This document shows, in pieces, positions 41,684 through 51,406 of a DNA stretch of 64,000 nt (positions are counted from its first letter, which is position 1; the number at the start of each line of letters is the position of its first letter). Origin of the DNA: Branchipolynoe longqiensis (taxonomy: Eukaryota > Annelida > Polychaeta > Phyllodocida > Polynoidae). The notes beneath the pieces are model-generated. The model saw only the letters and a program-made list of their open reading frames with translations. It did no database searches and was not told the origin of the DNA. A program made the translations under genes and the position numbers. The stretch spans positions 27,885,005-27,949,004 of the forward strand of contig CM059186.1 of assembly GCA_030323885.1 (NCBI GenBank). Reading direction: 5' to 3'.

Positions 41684-41766
41684 TCTCCCTAGCCTGAGGC
41701 TAGCCTGAGGCTGTTTACCGAGGTAAAATATGTATATATATATATATATGCTCTCTAATCTATTAT

Positions 41767-42056
41767 GACCAGACGGGATGGCCGAATGAGTTAGAGCCAT
41801 CGTGGGTTCGAACCCTGGTCGAGTCAAACCAATGACTTAAAAATTGATACTTGTCACTTCCTAGCCAGGCGCTCGGCATTATTGGGATAGGGCAGGGACT
41901 GGTTGGCTCAGTGTCAGGATAATGTGACTGAGGGGGATATCAGGTCATGGTGCCGGCGGCTTGGTTTCCCAGTGGGACTGCACTATAAAGTTGCCATGAG
42001 TGTGCACTGTTACATGACCTTAGATGTTGCTAGGACATAAAACAACAACAACAAAC
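41767..42056 (+). mobile_element. SINE-A copy with internal head deletion
   Basis: Starts CCAGACGGGATGGCCGAATG and jumps from the A-box region to CGTGGGTTCGAACCCTGG, losing about 30 bp of the tRNA-like head. The body and 3' core are intact, with a CAACAACAACAAAC tail. Confidence 0.85.
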
Positions 42057-42316
42057 AAATAATATATTATGGGAATATAAGCAAGGACACTACCACTTAT
42101 TAGTTATTACCTACTATCCTACTGTCATAGGAGTTAGTTCCTGCTTCTGCCACTATGGTGCCACCTGTGAGTGGCTCCTGGCCAGCCTGATACCAGCTGT
42201 GTCTGGTCACTACTGCCTCCAGACCTGCTCGGATGGTCAGATTGAATATCTACTCTTCCCAACCACTCTGGTCACTTGTTATTCTGTTAACCAGGGGCCA
42301 ACTGTTTATATATATA

Positions 42317-42493
42317 CAGTAAAACCTCTCTAAATCGACCGACCATGGGCCCGACTTTATGTGTTCCATTTAGGGAAGTGGTCGGTTTAGGGAGTTAGAA
42401 TATCCTTACAATGGTAAGGTTAGGACCCAAATAAAGCGATCGATATAGGGGAGTGGTCGATCTGTGGAGGTGCTCGATTAGAGAGGTTTTACT
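42317..42493. mobile_element. Pogo/Tigger-like MITE with TA duplication
   Basis: Ends CAGTAAAACCTCTCTAAATC and GATTAGAGAGGTTTTACTG are inverted repeats, flanked by TA at 42315-42316 and 42494-42495. The interior includes AAGTGGTCGGTTTAGGG. 177 bp, non-coding. CAGT ends with TA duplication fit the pogo/Tigger group. Confidence 0.8.
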
Positions 42494-42509
42494 GTATGTA
42501 TATAAACAG

Positions 42510-42640
42510 TTGGGATGAAAGTGGTCTCCGGCAAAAAAAAAACGCGGAAATAAAAGAGAGTGAATTTCTACGAAAAGGCGGCTTGCCCCCAGCCACATAG
42601 GATTAGTCACTGGGTTGACTCAACTGACTTGCACTGACAG
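42510..42640. mobile_element. hAT-like MITE fragment
   Basis: GGGATGAAAGTGGTCTCCGG followed by an A run and ACGCGGAAAT, as in the 42652-43804 element; no right end. Confidence 0.6.
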
Positions 42641-42651
42641 TGCACACTCAT

Positions 42652-43804
42652 CAGGGATGAAAGTGGTCTGAAGCTAAAACAGCGGAAATCTATCATGTGA
42701 TTTATTTAGTTAAATAAGGTTACTCCAATAATAGTATTTTATTCATTTTACTGTCATACCCGACAGGGTGGCTGAATGAAGTTGAGCGCCTAACTTCCAA
42801 TTTGGTAGATCATGGGATTCAAACTCTCATCTTCAAACCCTGGTTGAGTCAAACCAATGACTTAAAAATTAAGTCCTGGGACTACCGAGCCTCGCGTTTG
42901 GCATTACTAGGATATGGCAAGGAGCAGTGGAATAGGGGAAGACAAATTGTTTGTGATTGTAAATTCCTGTGGTAAATCAATTATGAAGGTCTACCAAAAA
43001 AAAACTGAATGAGTAATTAATAAACAAAAATGAGTGACCAAAACCAATAGAACGACTAGTCATTGCTTCAGAGCAAATACTGTTATTTTGTATGGACTTA
43101 CAAATAGGAAAAGAGTGCTAAAGTTGAAAAAAAAAGTGAGTGAGCGAATGCAGACAGTTCCAAGTGTCACTGTGACTGTCAACAATGTAGCTAAGCGTGT
43201 GAGCGAAAACGAATGAATGTTAATAAACAAAAAAACAAGCAACTTAGAAGTAACAGAGTGACTATTCATTGCTTCAGATCTGATAATTGTTACTCATTAT
43301 AGTGACTTAATAATAGTGGTGGTGAGTGATCATGGTGAGAAAACAAGAAGGGAATTTGACGGCGATGTGAGTGATAATACAGTCATAACAAGTATACTAG
43401 AACGCTCTCCAAGCATAGTCTGTACTGACTGATCTGTACAATGTTGTTTGGATATTGCTGGGAGAGTAGTGCAAGGAACTTGACTTCCGGCATTTTTCCA
43501 GGATTCCCTGAGAGTGCTAAGATTATGGGAGAATGTCTGCGCTATCGCGGAAATTCAAGTTTAATCATCATAGCAGCTGGCCACCAAGCCAAGTGGTCGC
43601 CGACACAACACCGGCCATCACACGCCTGAGGAACAGTTAAATGTAGTATAGAATTCTGTGTTAATATTAGGTAGTAGATAAAAAAATATAATATTAGATT
43701 GCCTGTTTCTTGGCGTTTTAGGTCCAAAATGTTAGAAAGAACCAAAATAGCCGATTTTCCATCAATCCTGGAAATCAGCGAAATTGCGGAGAACCTTCAT
43801 CCCT
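42652..43804. mobile_element. hAT-like element with 6-bp target duplication
   Basis: Ends CAGGGATGAAAGTGGTCTG and CGGAGAACCTTCATCCCTG are inverted repeats. ACTCAT lies directly before and after (42646-42651, 43805-43810). The flanks join into SINE-A sequence (GCACACTCATGGTGAC). About 1.15 kb with no transposase frame, carrying a nested SINE-A variant. CAGGG-type ends suggest hAT, although 8-bp duplications are usual there. Confidence 0.75.
42756..42970 (+). mobile_element. SINE-A variant with alternative body, copy 2
   Basis: Head and first body part as in SINE-A, then GGATATGGCAAGGAGCAGTG and GAATAGGGGAAGACAAATTG, matching the departure seen at 16310-16500. Confidence 0.65.
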
Positions 43805-44130
43805 GACTCATGGTGACATTATAGTGCTGCCCCACTGGGAGACCTGGCTGCCAGCACCATGACCTAATATCCCACTCAGTCACATTATCCTGACACTATT
43901 CCAACCAGTCTTTGCCCTATCCTAATAATGCCAAGTGCCTGGCTAGAAAGACACAAGTATCAATTTTTAGGTCATTGTATTTGACTCGACCAGGGTTTGA
44001 ACCCACAAACTCATGGGTTCAGATCACCCGATCTCCCAAAACAGGAGACGGATGCTCAACTCATTTGGCCATCCAGTCTGGTTTCCACACGGAAAGTGAG
44101 TGCTCAACTCATTGGGCCATCCCGTCAATC
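43805..44130 (-). mobile_element. SINE-A copy (head type 2)
   Basis: Minus-strand body and head from CTCATGGTGACATTATAGTG to GGCCATCCCGTCAATCCC. Its 3' part was separated by the hAT-like element. The head end contains a short duplicated block (GCTCAACTCATT twice). Confidence 0.75.
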
Positions 44131-44247
44131 CCAATATGAGTAACACTGAAGTGAAGACACACTGTACCATCAGAATTACTTTATTTTTTAAATATTTAAA
44201 TCAGCAATCAAAGAGATTGTCGCTGACCATACAAATATACGGGGTAA

Positions 44248-44336
<89 letters not shown>

Positions 44337-44340
44337 AGTA
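44248..44340. repeat. (CA)n microsatellite
   Basis: Nearly uninterrupted CA dinucleotide run of about 80 bp. The His/Thr and Val/Cys frames through it are artefacts. Confidence 0.95.
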
Positions 44341-44427
44341 CACACACATATGCATATGCACCATGACAAACTGGGCAGAGTGGCATATTCCATTTTGTTC
44401 TGCATCGTCAGCAAAACACCTTTAGAC

Positions 44428-44482
44428 ATATACGGACACGGACACGGACACGGACACTGACACAGACACGGATACGGATGGC
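44428..44482. repeat. (GGACAC)n short tandem repeat
   Basis: Hexamer run ACGGACACGGACACGGACAC with variants. Confidence 0.85.
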
Positions 44483-44539
44483 ACTACGGTGTGTCGTTTC
44501 AGCACCACTCTCTGAGTCCAACGCCACCTCATCGTGCCA

Positions 44540-45000
44540 CACACATCTTTCCCCTCCCCCACCCTCCCCCACAACCTCCAACCCCCACCCCCATCCCCTC
44601 ACACCCCCCCCCCTCACTCCCCCCAAACCACATACGTAATGGACAGGCCGGCTGATCTTGGCAAGCCCCAGATTCGCCGCCCGCAGCCATGGCTAAAATG
44701 CGCTGCGCATGCGCCAACCAACCCCCCTCCCCACCCCAACCCACCCACCCTCCCACTTCAAAGGGCGCCCCCTGTCGGGCAGCGGCGCCCATTAGCCGCC
44801 TCGCTTTGATTGTGTCTCATCCCAGATGGCCGTGCCACGTCTACTCCCCACCACGCCACCTGTCTCAAGGTCTGGCGATCACTCAATGTCTTAGCATCTC
44901 TCGCCCCCTCACCCACCCTCAACAAACCCCTTCCCTTCCCCCGCCCCCCCCCCCCATCGCCCTCCTCTCAGCCCTCTCCTCCCACCACCACCCCCTTATG
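44540..45000. repeat. C-rich low-complexity region
   Basis: Runs of CCCCACCC and CCCTCC flank a less biased core at 44640-44700 and 44780-44900. Pro-rich frames are compositional. Confidence 0.7.
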
Positions 45001-45099
45001 TGTACATGTTGTATACATGGGTTACGTGCATAGGCATAGGATTTGTGCATGCGCATGTTGGGTAGGGAACAGGAAGGCAGGTTAGTGTGGGTGTGGAGG

Positions 45100-45420
45100 A
45101 GATGTTGTTTGTTTGTTTATTGGGGTTCTACATTCTAGCAACATCTAATGGCATACCCGGACAGGAACCAACTTGTGACAGCGTACACTCATGTATACTT
45201 TTTTTTTTTATACTGCTGCCCCACTAGGTGACTGGGCCGTCAACACTTTGAACCCTAATATCTCACGCAGTTGCTACATCATGATACTGAGCAAACCAGT
45301 TGTTGTTGGATCCTATTAAAGCTGAGTTACCAGGATAGGTAGTGACAAGTATACATTTTGTTAAGTGATTGGTTTGACTCGACAGCAAACCGAACTCCCG
45401 ATCTCCCGCACGCAAGAGAG
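45100..45420 (-). mobile_element. SINE-A copy (head type 1)
   Basis: Tail TTTGTTTGTTTATTGGGG, diverged 3' core (CATTCTAGCAACATCTAATG), body and the start of a head (GAACTCCCGATCTCCCGCAC). Confidence 0.75.
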
Positions 45421-46005
45421 GAGCTTTGGGTGCGAACACCCCGGGTATTCATATCGGGGTGAAAAATATTCCGATAAAACGCATTGATGGGGGAATGCAA
45501 ATGGTCTATAATGGTAAATTGTATATAGTGCCAGGTGATTGAATGTATTTATTTAGTTGATGGTGATCCTTTACTTATGGTCAATAGTCATAATGTATTA
45601 GGTAGATAGTGTGAAAGAGGCACTAGAGAAAGTGTGTAAGGGGCACTTAGAGCTCTACTCACAACCCCCTCCCCCCTCTGTTAGTCACGGATCACCACAC
45701 ACTCAACTCAGGCAGGTGGTGGCCAAGCAGCCACACTGCATGGTGGTGGTGTGCAGATCACGGTAGCCATGGTGACACAGGAATGCTTGATGTTCATTGG
45801 TGGAACTGTAAATGCTTGATTCTCATTGGAGAACACAGGTGGTATGCCATACCAGATCCATGTACCACTATATAATAATAAACCTGAGGGCATTGTCTCT
45901 CTCTCTCTACTTTCATTCTTTATACTCTTCCTTTCTCTTCTTGGCTGAATTGATTTCATTATAGCCTGCCTACACAAACCACAGATTCCAGCTGAGGACT
46001 TTACA
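45421..46005. other. No recognisable gene
   Basis: Includes a short CT run near 45896-45908 and a TATA-like plus poly(A)-signal-like CTATATAATAATAAACC near 45869. Neither supports a firm call. Confidence 0.4.
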
Positions 46006-46009
46006 GGGG

Positions 46010-46600
46010 CATATTTAAAATGTCCTCCATGCTCACATTTCTCAGTTGGGCCGTAATCGATTAACACGACCTGGGCGACTCGGGTCACCCGAGTCGTCAA
46101 AATTTCAAATCGAACACCGCGAGTGGAGTAGAGAAATACACGTGTCGTGTGCAAAATGACCCGACCCCAGTAACCCACCTCTTGGCTGGGGTTTGCTAGG
46201 AGCGATGACGTCACATCTGTGCTGGTACCTGTAGGATAACCGCTACCAGTTCAACTCCGACATGTTGTTTTAATGCTCTTTTTTTTAATAACCCAGATTG
46301 TCAGCTTCTACAATCATAAAATACTTTAAATCCTATTTTGCTGTACATATATCGGTTATTGAAACAAAATATTAAGTTTTAGATTAAGCCACCATTTTGT
46401 CCACCCCAAGCGTATTGGTTTATTCAACCAGAGTCTGTAGGATGTGTGCATGCGCCAAAAAGTGGCTCGGGTGACCCGAGTTGATTCATCGATTATGCCC
46501 TACAAGACCCGATACTTGAGTTTTAGGGGCATTCACACATACAATCACTGAGTTGGTCCTGGGAACCACGAAACCTATGTATGCCACTGAGTCTGTGCTG
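46010..46600. repeat. Dispersed repeat H, copy interrupted by a MITE
   Basis: Left part GCTCACATTTCTCAG and right part ACAAGACCCGATACTTGAG join to give the same sequence as 35945-36085. Confidence 0.7.
46050..46499. mobile_element. Inverted-repeat MITE within repeat H
   Basis: The left end GGGCCGTAATCGATTAACAC and the right end ATCGATTATGCCC are inverted repeats. CTCGGGTCACCCGAG, itself palindromic, lies just inside both ends. About 450 bp, non-coding. The target duplication is at most 1-2 bp or ambiguous. Confidence 0.7.
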
Positions 46601-47262
46601 GTGCCGCAGTCTTTGACACGTCATGCCTCTCCATGTCGATGATTGTCTAAGGAAAAGGCCCAGGGCCCGTCACAGCGTTCCATCAGTCGTGACGTCAGTG
46701 ACGCGTTCAGACATGCGTTGTACGTGTCGGTCATATCAGTGCAGAGGTGTATTTATGTTGTGGACGGAAATACATCAGGGGCCGTATGCACGAATCGGGG
46801 TTAGGCTTAGCCGGAGTTAAGGCACTAGCCGCGGTTAGCTACCTCAGGGTAGCGGGGGGTTGGAGAAATGTGTCGATCGGCATTCACCAATGTACTAGCC
46901 GGGGCGGATAGCTAACCGTGAGTTCATTTATAGATTTGGGAATTCCCTCGATTTGACAATATGAATAACGCCGCCAATGCAGCGGGAGCGTTAATAACGG
47001 TTCGATTTTAGGGATAATTTGATTAAAATTTCACTTATGGCGTATGTAATTCTGTTAAATATGACAGCATTTAATAGATTTGGGCCTAATATATTGCCGC
47101 CGATTCGGCGACGGCGGCGGAGATGTGTGTTTTGTTGAATACTACCCGATAGGCATAGGGACTCCCCCCCCCCCCTCCTCACCCCCACCAACACTCACCC
47201 GCAAAACACACACACGCACAGACCAACACACCACTCCCAGCTGGTTCAGTTCTTACTCTTGC

Positions 47263-47668
47263 TTAAAGCGGCATAGTCCGATGAAGCATCAAATTTTCAA
47301 AACCAAAGCAATTATTTATAACTAATTCTACATATCTAACTTAGATAACACTCTTATCTGGTATGAATAGGGTAAATAAATTCATTACACAACAAAAGAT
47401 ACTGCGGCACTTATTAAGCATTTGTTGCCAAATAGAAGGGAATACTGAGACAGTTTAATAGGAGCTGTTACTGCTGAAGACTATGGTGTCAGAGTTTTGG
47501 CAAGCTTGCCAAAATTAATTTACACGTCTGCACTTCAAATATCTCAAAACTTAGTCATATAAAATAGAAGTTACTTCAAGCTAAAGTAAGGTAGATTGTA
47601 ACAATCAATTTAATGTATTTATCCAGAAAAATGAAAGAAACTGGAAACTATCGGACTATGCAGCTTAA
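47263..47668. mobile_element. R element, complete copy
   Basis: Best complete R copy: it starts TTAAAGCGGCATAGTCCGAT, ends ATCGGACTATGCAGCTTAA and has TTAA at both edges. Interior blocks recur in all R copies: CATCAAATTTTCAAAACC, CTGAAGACTATGGTGTCAGA, CAAATATCTCAAAACTTAG and AAGTAAGGTAGATTGTAAC. No protein is encoded. TTAA edges could mean a TTAA-targeting (piggyBac-type) origin, but the ends lack the usual CCC start, so the superfamily is open. Confidence 0.85.
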
Positions 47669-47728
47669 AAGCTGCATAGTCCGATGAAAGCATCAGGTTT
47701 TCGAAACCAAAGTACTTACATAAATTTG
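47665..47728. mobile_element. R-element left end
   Basis: A second R element starts at the TTAA ending the previous copy (AAAGCTGCATAGTCCGATG) and breaks at the following SINE-A. Confidence 0.75.
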
Positions 47729-47938
47729 ATTTTGCTTGTTTGTTGCTTTACGTCCTAGCAACATCTAAGACCATATCAGGACGGGTACCGAACTGTGACA
47801 GTGCACACTCATGACCACTTTATAGTGCTGCCCCACTGGGAGACTAGGCTGCCCGCACCATGACCCGATATCCCACTCAGTCAGACACATTATCCTGACA
47901 CTGTGTAAACCAGTCCTTGTCCTATCCTAGTAATACGA
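47729..47938 (-). mobile_element. SINE-A copy, head missing
   Basis: Tail TTGCTTGTTTGTTGC, 3' core and body to CCTATCCTAGTAATAC; joined directly to a plus-strand copy. Confidence 0.8.
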
Positions 47939-48212
47939 TCACACGGGATGGTCAAATGAGTTAGAGCGTCCGTCTCCCGTGTTGGTAGATCGTGGGTTCG
48001 AACCCTGGTCGAGTCAAACCAATGACTTGACAATTGCTACTTGTTGCTTCCTAGCCTGGCGCTCGATATTAGTAGGATAGGGCAAGGACTGGTTGGATCA
48101 GTGTCAGGATAATGTGACTGAGTGGGATATCAGGTCTTGGTGCTGGTGGCCTGGTCTTCCAATGGGGCAGCACTATAAAGTCGCCATAAGTGCGCACTGT
48201 CACAAGTCGGTA
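47939..48212 (+). mobile_element. SINE-A copy (head type 2), 3' end missing
   Basis: Starts GATCACACGGGATGGTCAAA, with an intact B box (GGTTCGAACCC) and body. It ends at CACTGTCACAAGTCGGTAG, where E5-type sequence begins. Confidence 0.85.
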
Positions 48213-48361
48213 GAAGTTTTGTGCATGTTCAAAACTTGTACCGGACACCACCGGACAACGCCGGATGGGTACCAGACATGTACCGGACATGTACCAGACA
48301 TCGCCATACAGTGCCGGACAGTGTCCGGTTCTCGTCCGGTTCCCCAGTCTGGTATGTTTAG
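48213..48361 (+). mobile_element. E5-family fragment
   Basis: Starts at the shared core (GAAGTTTTGTGCATG, TTCAAAACTTG), then ACCGGACACCACCGG words, ending CCGGTTCCCCAGTCTGGT. It matches the right part of the element at 28789-29353 and stops at nearly the same base. Confidence 0.75.
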
Positions 48362-48717
48362 TCTTGTACCAATTTGAAGCACCATGAAAGTAGCAATGAG
48401 TCCACATTATTACACACACACAAACTAATTATTAGACATTATTACACATACAAAAAATTCAAGTAAAGCATATTATACATAACACAAGAATATGTTATGC
48501 ATATCAAACACACACAAAACACAAAATATTACAAATAACCCAAAATATATTCAAGATGATAGACGAAAGATGACGTAGAGGACAACTTGAAACTCACTGT
48601 CAGAAGAAGGATGCCAATACTAATTCAACAGGGAGGTCAGGAACTTTGGTGACGAACAGTCATGAATATTCCCGGTAGAATGAACACGTCCTGAATGACC
48701 AGCAGGGATGTCTGTGT

Positions 48718-49048
48718 GTGTGTTCGTTGGAATTTTACGTTCTGGCAACATCTAAGATTATATCAGGACGGAAACCGGCTTCTGATACTGCACACTCATG
48801 GTGACTTCATAGTGCTGCCCCACTGGGGAATCAGGCTGCCAACACCATGACCCGATGTCCCACGCAGTCACATTATCCTGACACTGAGCCAACCAGTCCT
48901 TACCCTATCCTATTAATGCCAAGCACCAGGCTAGGAAGTGCCACAAGTATCAATTTTGAAGTCATTGGTTTGACTCGACCGGGAACCGAACTGCCGACCT
49001 GCAGCACGCGAGGCTCACGCTCTACCGATTAGGCCACAGCGCCCGGTA
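48718..49048 (-). mobile_element. SINE-A full-length copy (head type 1)
   Basis: From TTCGTTGGAATTTTACGTTC through body to GGCCACAGCGCCCGGT. Confidence 0.85.
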
Positions 49049-49054
49049 CCGAAC

Positions 49055-49190
49055 AGGGATGAAAGTGGTCTCAGGCAAAAAAAAGCGGAAATCAAGCCGA
49101 GATTATTATACCGATCGCGAATTTCCGTGAAAACCCGGATTCCCCCCCCCCCCCCCCATTAGGATCAGCACTGTCAGAGAATAGCGGGAA
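49055..49190. mobile_element. hAT-like MITE fragment
   Basis: CAGGGATGAAAGTGGTCTCAG, AAGCGGAAATCAAGCC and a run of C; cut by the following SINE-A tail fragment. Confidence 0.65.
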
Positions 49191-49191
49191 A

Positions 49192-49276
49192 ATGATTGCA
49201 CACTGTCACAAGTTGGTAACCGTCCTGATATGACCTCAGATGTTGCTAGGACATAAAACCCCAACAAACAAACAAG
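49192..49276 (+). mobile_element. SINE-A 3' fragment
   Basis: GTCACAAGTTGGTAACCGTC to GTTGCTAGGACATAAAACCC with a CAACAAACAAACAAG tail. Confidence 0.8.
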
Positions 49277-49377
49277 GCTGAGTACTCAATTTTGGCGTTT
49301 TTCTTATCAGTGCACACATGCGAGTACTAGTACCCAAAATTGTGTACACTTAGCGCAATAACGCTTCCTACAGTGAT

Positions 49378-49712
49378 GACCGGGCGCGGTGGCCGAATTG
49401 GTAAAGCACAGGCCTCACGTGCGTGAGATCGGGAGTTCGGTTCCCGGTCAAGTCAAACAATGACTTATCAAATGTATACTTGTCGCTTCCTAGCCTGGCG
49501 TTCGGCATTAAAAGGGTAGGGCAAGGACCGGTTAGCTCAGTGTCAGGATAATGTGACTGAGTGAGATATCGAGTCAGGGTGCTGGAGGCCTGATTTCCCA
49601 GTCGGGCAGCACTATAAAGTCGCCATGAGTGTGCATTGTCACAAGTCGGTACCCGTCCTGATGACCTTAGATGTTGCCAGAACGTAAAACTCAAACAACC
49701 AACCAGCCACAC
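49378..49712 (+). mobile_element. SINE-A full-length copy (head type 1)
   Basis: Well preserved: GACCGGGCGCGGTGGCCGAA, then B-box region GAGTTCGGTTCCCGG, full body, 3' core and CAAACAACCAACCAG tail. Confidence 0.9.
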
Positions 49713-49912
49713 AACTGGACTGGGTGGGGTTTTTTTTGTGTTTTTTTTTTTGTACATACATATATATATATATAAAATCGGCAGATAACAACAGTCGACA
49801 GTCAATGAAAGGGAGACCACCAATGCGTGATTTTCCACTGGCACGTTGCTTATCAGCTGATGGCTAAATGTGAGCGTATTTGATTGGCAGATGGAAGTGC
49901 CAACCATTGCCA

Positions 49913-50281
49913 GCATTAATAATCTCCAACCGACTGAGTGATAAGCGCTAACCTGCTAACCTAGTTCTGAAAACGAAAACAAAACCAGGAAATCCCGTCA
50001 GGATTGACTTGTCAATTCCCCACTCCATTTAAAGAGGCGATTCAATGAGTGAGCGATAATGAAGGCGTTTCATCATTATCACGAGGTCAATTTAAAAAAT
50101 TTGGATTCGGCATTTTACTGGAGGAAATTTCCAACTGCTTTGCTCAATCACACTCCGACTAATCACGCCACACAGCTGCTTCGGCTTCCTGATTGGCTCA
50201 CACTAACCGTCGATTAAACCTCAACCAATCAGGGTCGCCTCCTTACTCCCACAGCACACCCATACTCCTTATTCACACCCC
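49913..50281. other. Apparently single-copy, no gene called
   Basis: Non-repetitive sequence with no supported open frame or RNA gene. Confidence 0.4.
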
Positions 50282-50283
50282 TA

Positions 50284-50818
50284 AAGGCCCTGTCACATTA
50301 TGACGTTTCTTCCGGCGTGCCGCCAACGCGCAAAATATTATCAACGCGTTGAGAAACGTCCAACTTTTCGGCATTTCAGGGGGTAGTTTGACGGGCCGCA
50401 GTGTGTTAGTAGTGTGCTAATAGCGTGTTATTAGCGCGCCGTCAAGGGGTCTCGACGTGGTGGCCAGGAAAACCCAAACAAAGGGTGATTAACCTAATTC
50501 ACTGGCAGGTCGGTCGGCGCATCGCGACGTGCCACCAACGATTTGCCAGCGAGGTGTGTGCGTGTTACCAGCGCGCAATCCAACACGTTGGTGCGCGTCG
50601 GCACGTGTCGAAAGTTTTGTGCATGCACAAAACCTTGACGCGGCCCGACGCACGCCAACGTGTGGGTCCAAACGTTGCTGGCACTCAACGTGTACCGATG
50701 CGCCGCTAACACATTCGTAACGCCCCGTTAACGCGTCCTGACGTTTCGCCCATAAAGGCAACATGTCGGCACGCGTCGAAGCGCGTTCCTGAGAAACGTC
50801 GTAATGTGACAGGGCCTT
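50284..50818 (+). mobile_element. E4, complete E-type MITE with ACGCG-word interior
   Basis: Terminal inverted repeats AAGGCCCTGTCACATTATGA (left) and the complement of GTCGTAATGTGACAGGGCCTT (right) match over about 25 bp. TA is on both sides. The interior is rich in AACGCG, GCGCG and CGACG words. The core is at 50611-50640 (AAGTTTTGTGCATGCACAAA). Subterminal landmarks CCAACTTTTCGGCATTTCAG and GTAGTTTGACGGG lie near the left end. Confidence 0.85.
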
Positions 50819-51072
50819 TAGCTGCGTCCCTCCTCACCAGACCGCCACCATTCTCGCCAAGCTAATTTGTTTTCCCCACCCACCACTCTGCGTGATTGGG
50901 CTTAAGACCACATCTAATTTACAACAACTTATGCAAGTTTAAATATATCCTAATTGATATATCAGTGCTCATTTAGTTAATATTTACCTGGTTATCTAAG
51001 CAATGATGAGACGCTTAATCACCAACACCTCATACTGATGGCTACCTGCATAATTAATTTCGCATTTAACCA

Positions 51073-51405
51073 CCGGGCGCGGTGGCCGAATCGGTAGAGC
51101 GCAGGCCTCAAGTGCGGAAGGTCGGGAATTCAATTTCTGGTCGAGTCAAACCAATGACTTACAAAATTGATACTTGTCACTCCCTAGCCTGGTGTTCGGC
51201 ATAATTAGCATAGGGCAGGGACTGGTTAGCTCAGTGTCAGGATAATGTGACTGGGTGGGATATTGGGTCATGGTGCTGGCGGTCTAATTTCCCAGTAGGG
51301 CAGCACTATAAAGTTGACATGAGTGTGCACTGTTATAAGTCGGTACCCATCCTGATATGACCCTAGATGTTGCCTGGATGTAAACCTCCAACAACCAACC
51401 AACCA
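51073..51405 (+). mobile_element. SINE-A full-length copy (head type 1)
   Basis: CCGGGCGCGGTGGCCGAATC, then head, body and 3' core, with tail CCAACAACCAACCAACCAAC joined to an R element. Confidence 0.9.
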
Positions 51406-51406
51406 A

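Larger units (their letters stand above)
36610..41730 (-). mobile_element. DIRS-type tyrosine-recombinase retrotransposon, apparently intact
   Basis: Identical 47-bp inverted terminal repeats lie at 36610-36656 (TATTTTACCTCGGTAAACAG onward) and 41684-41730. On the minus strand the order is gag-like, RT/RNase H/methyltransferase, tyrosine recombinase, the DIRS layout. It lacks LTRs, integrase and an obvious target duplication, as expected. The methyltransferase-like domain separates it from Ngaro elements. All three frames are free of internal stops. An internal complementary region, expected in DIRS1-like elements, was not found by eye. (TA)n sequence flanks the composite on both sides. Confidence 0.9.

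Noticed and set aside
46780..46920. Another MITE starting GGGGCCGTATGCACGAATC
   Set aside because: GC-rich TTAGCC words are present, but I could not match a right-end inverted repeat or duplication.
49378..49460. Functional tRNA gene in SINE-A heads
   Set aside because: The head lacks proper stems and is always joined to the SINE body.
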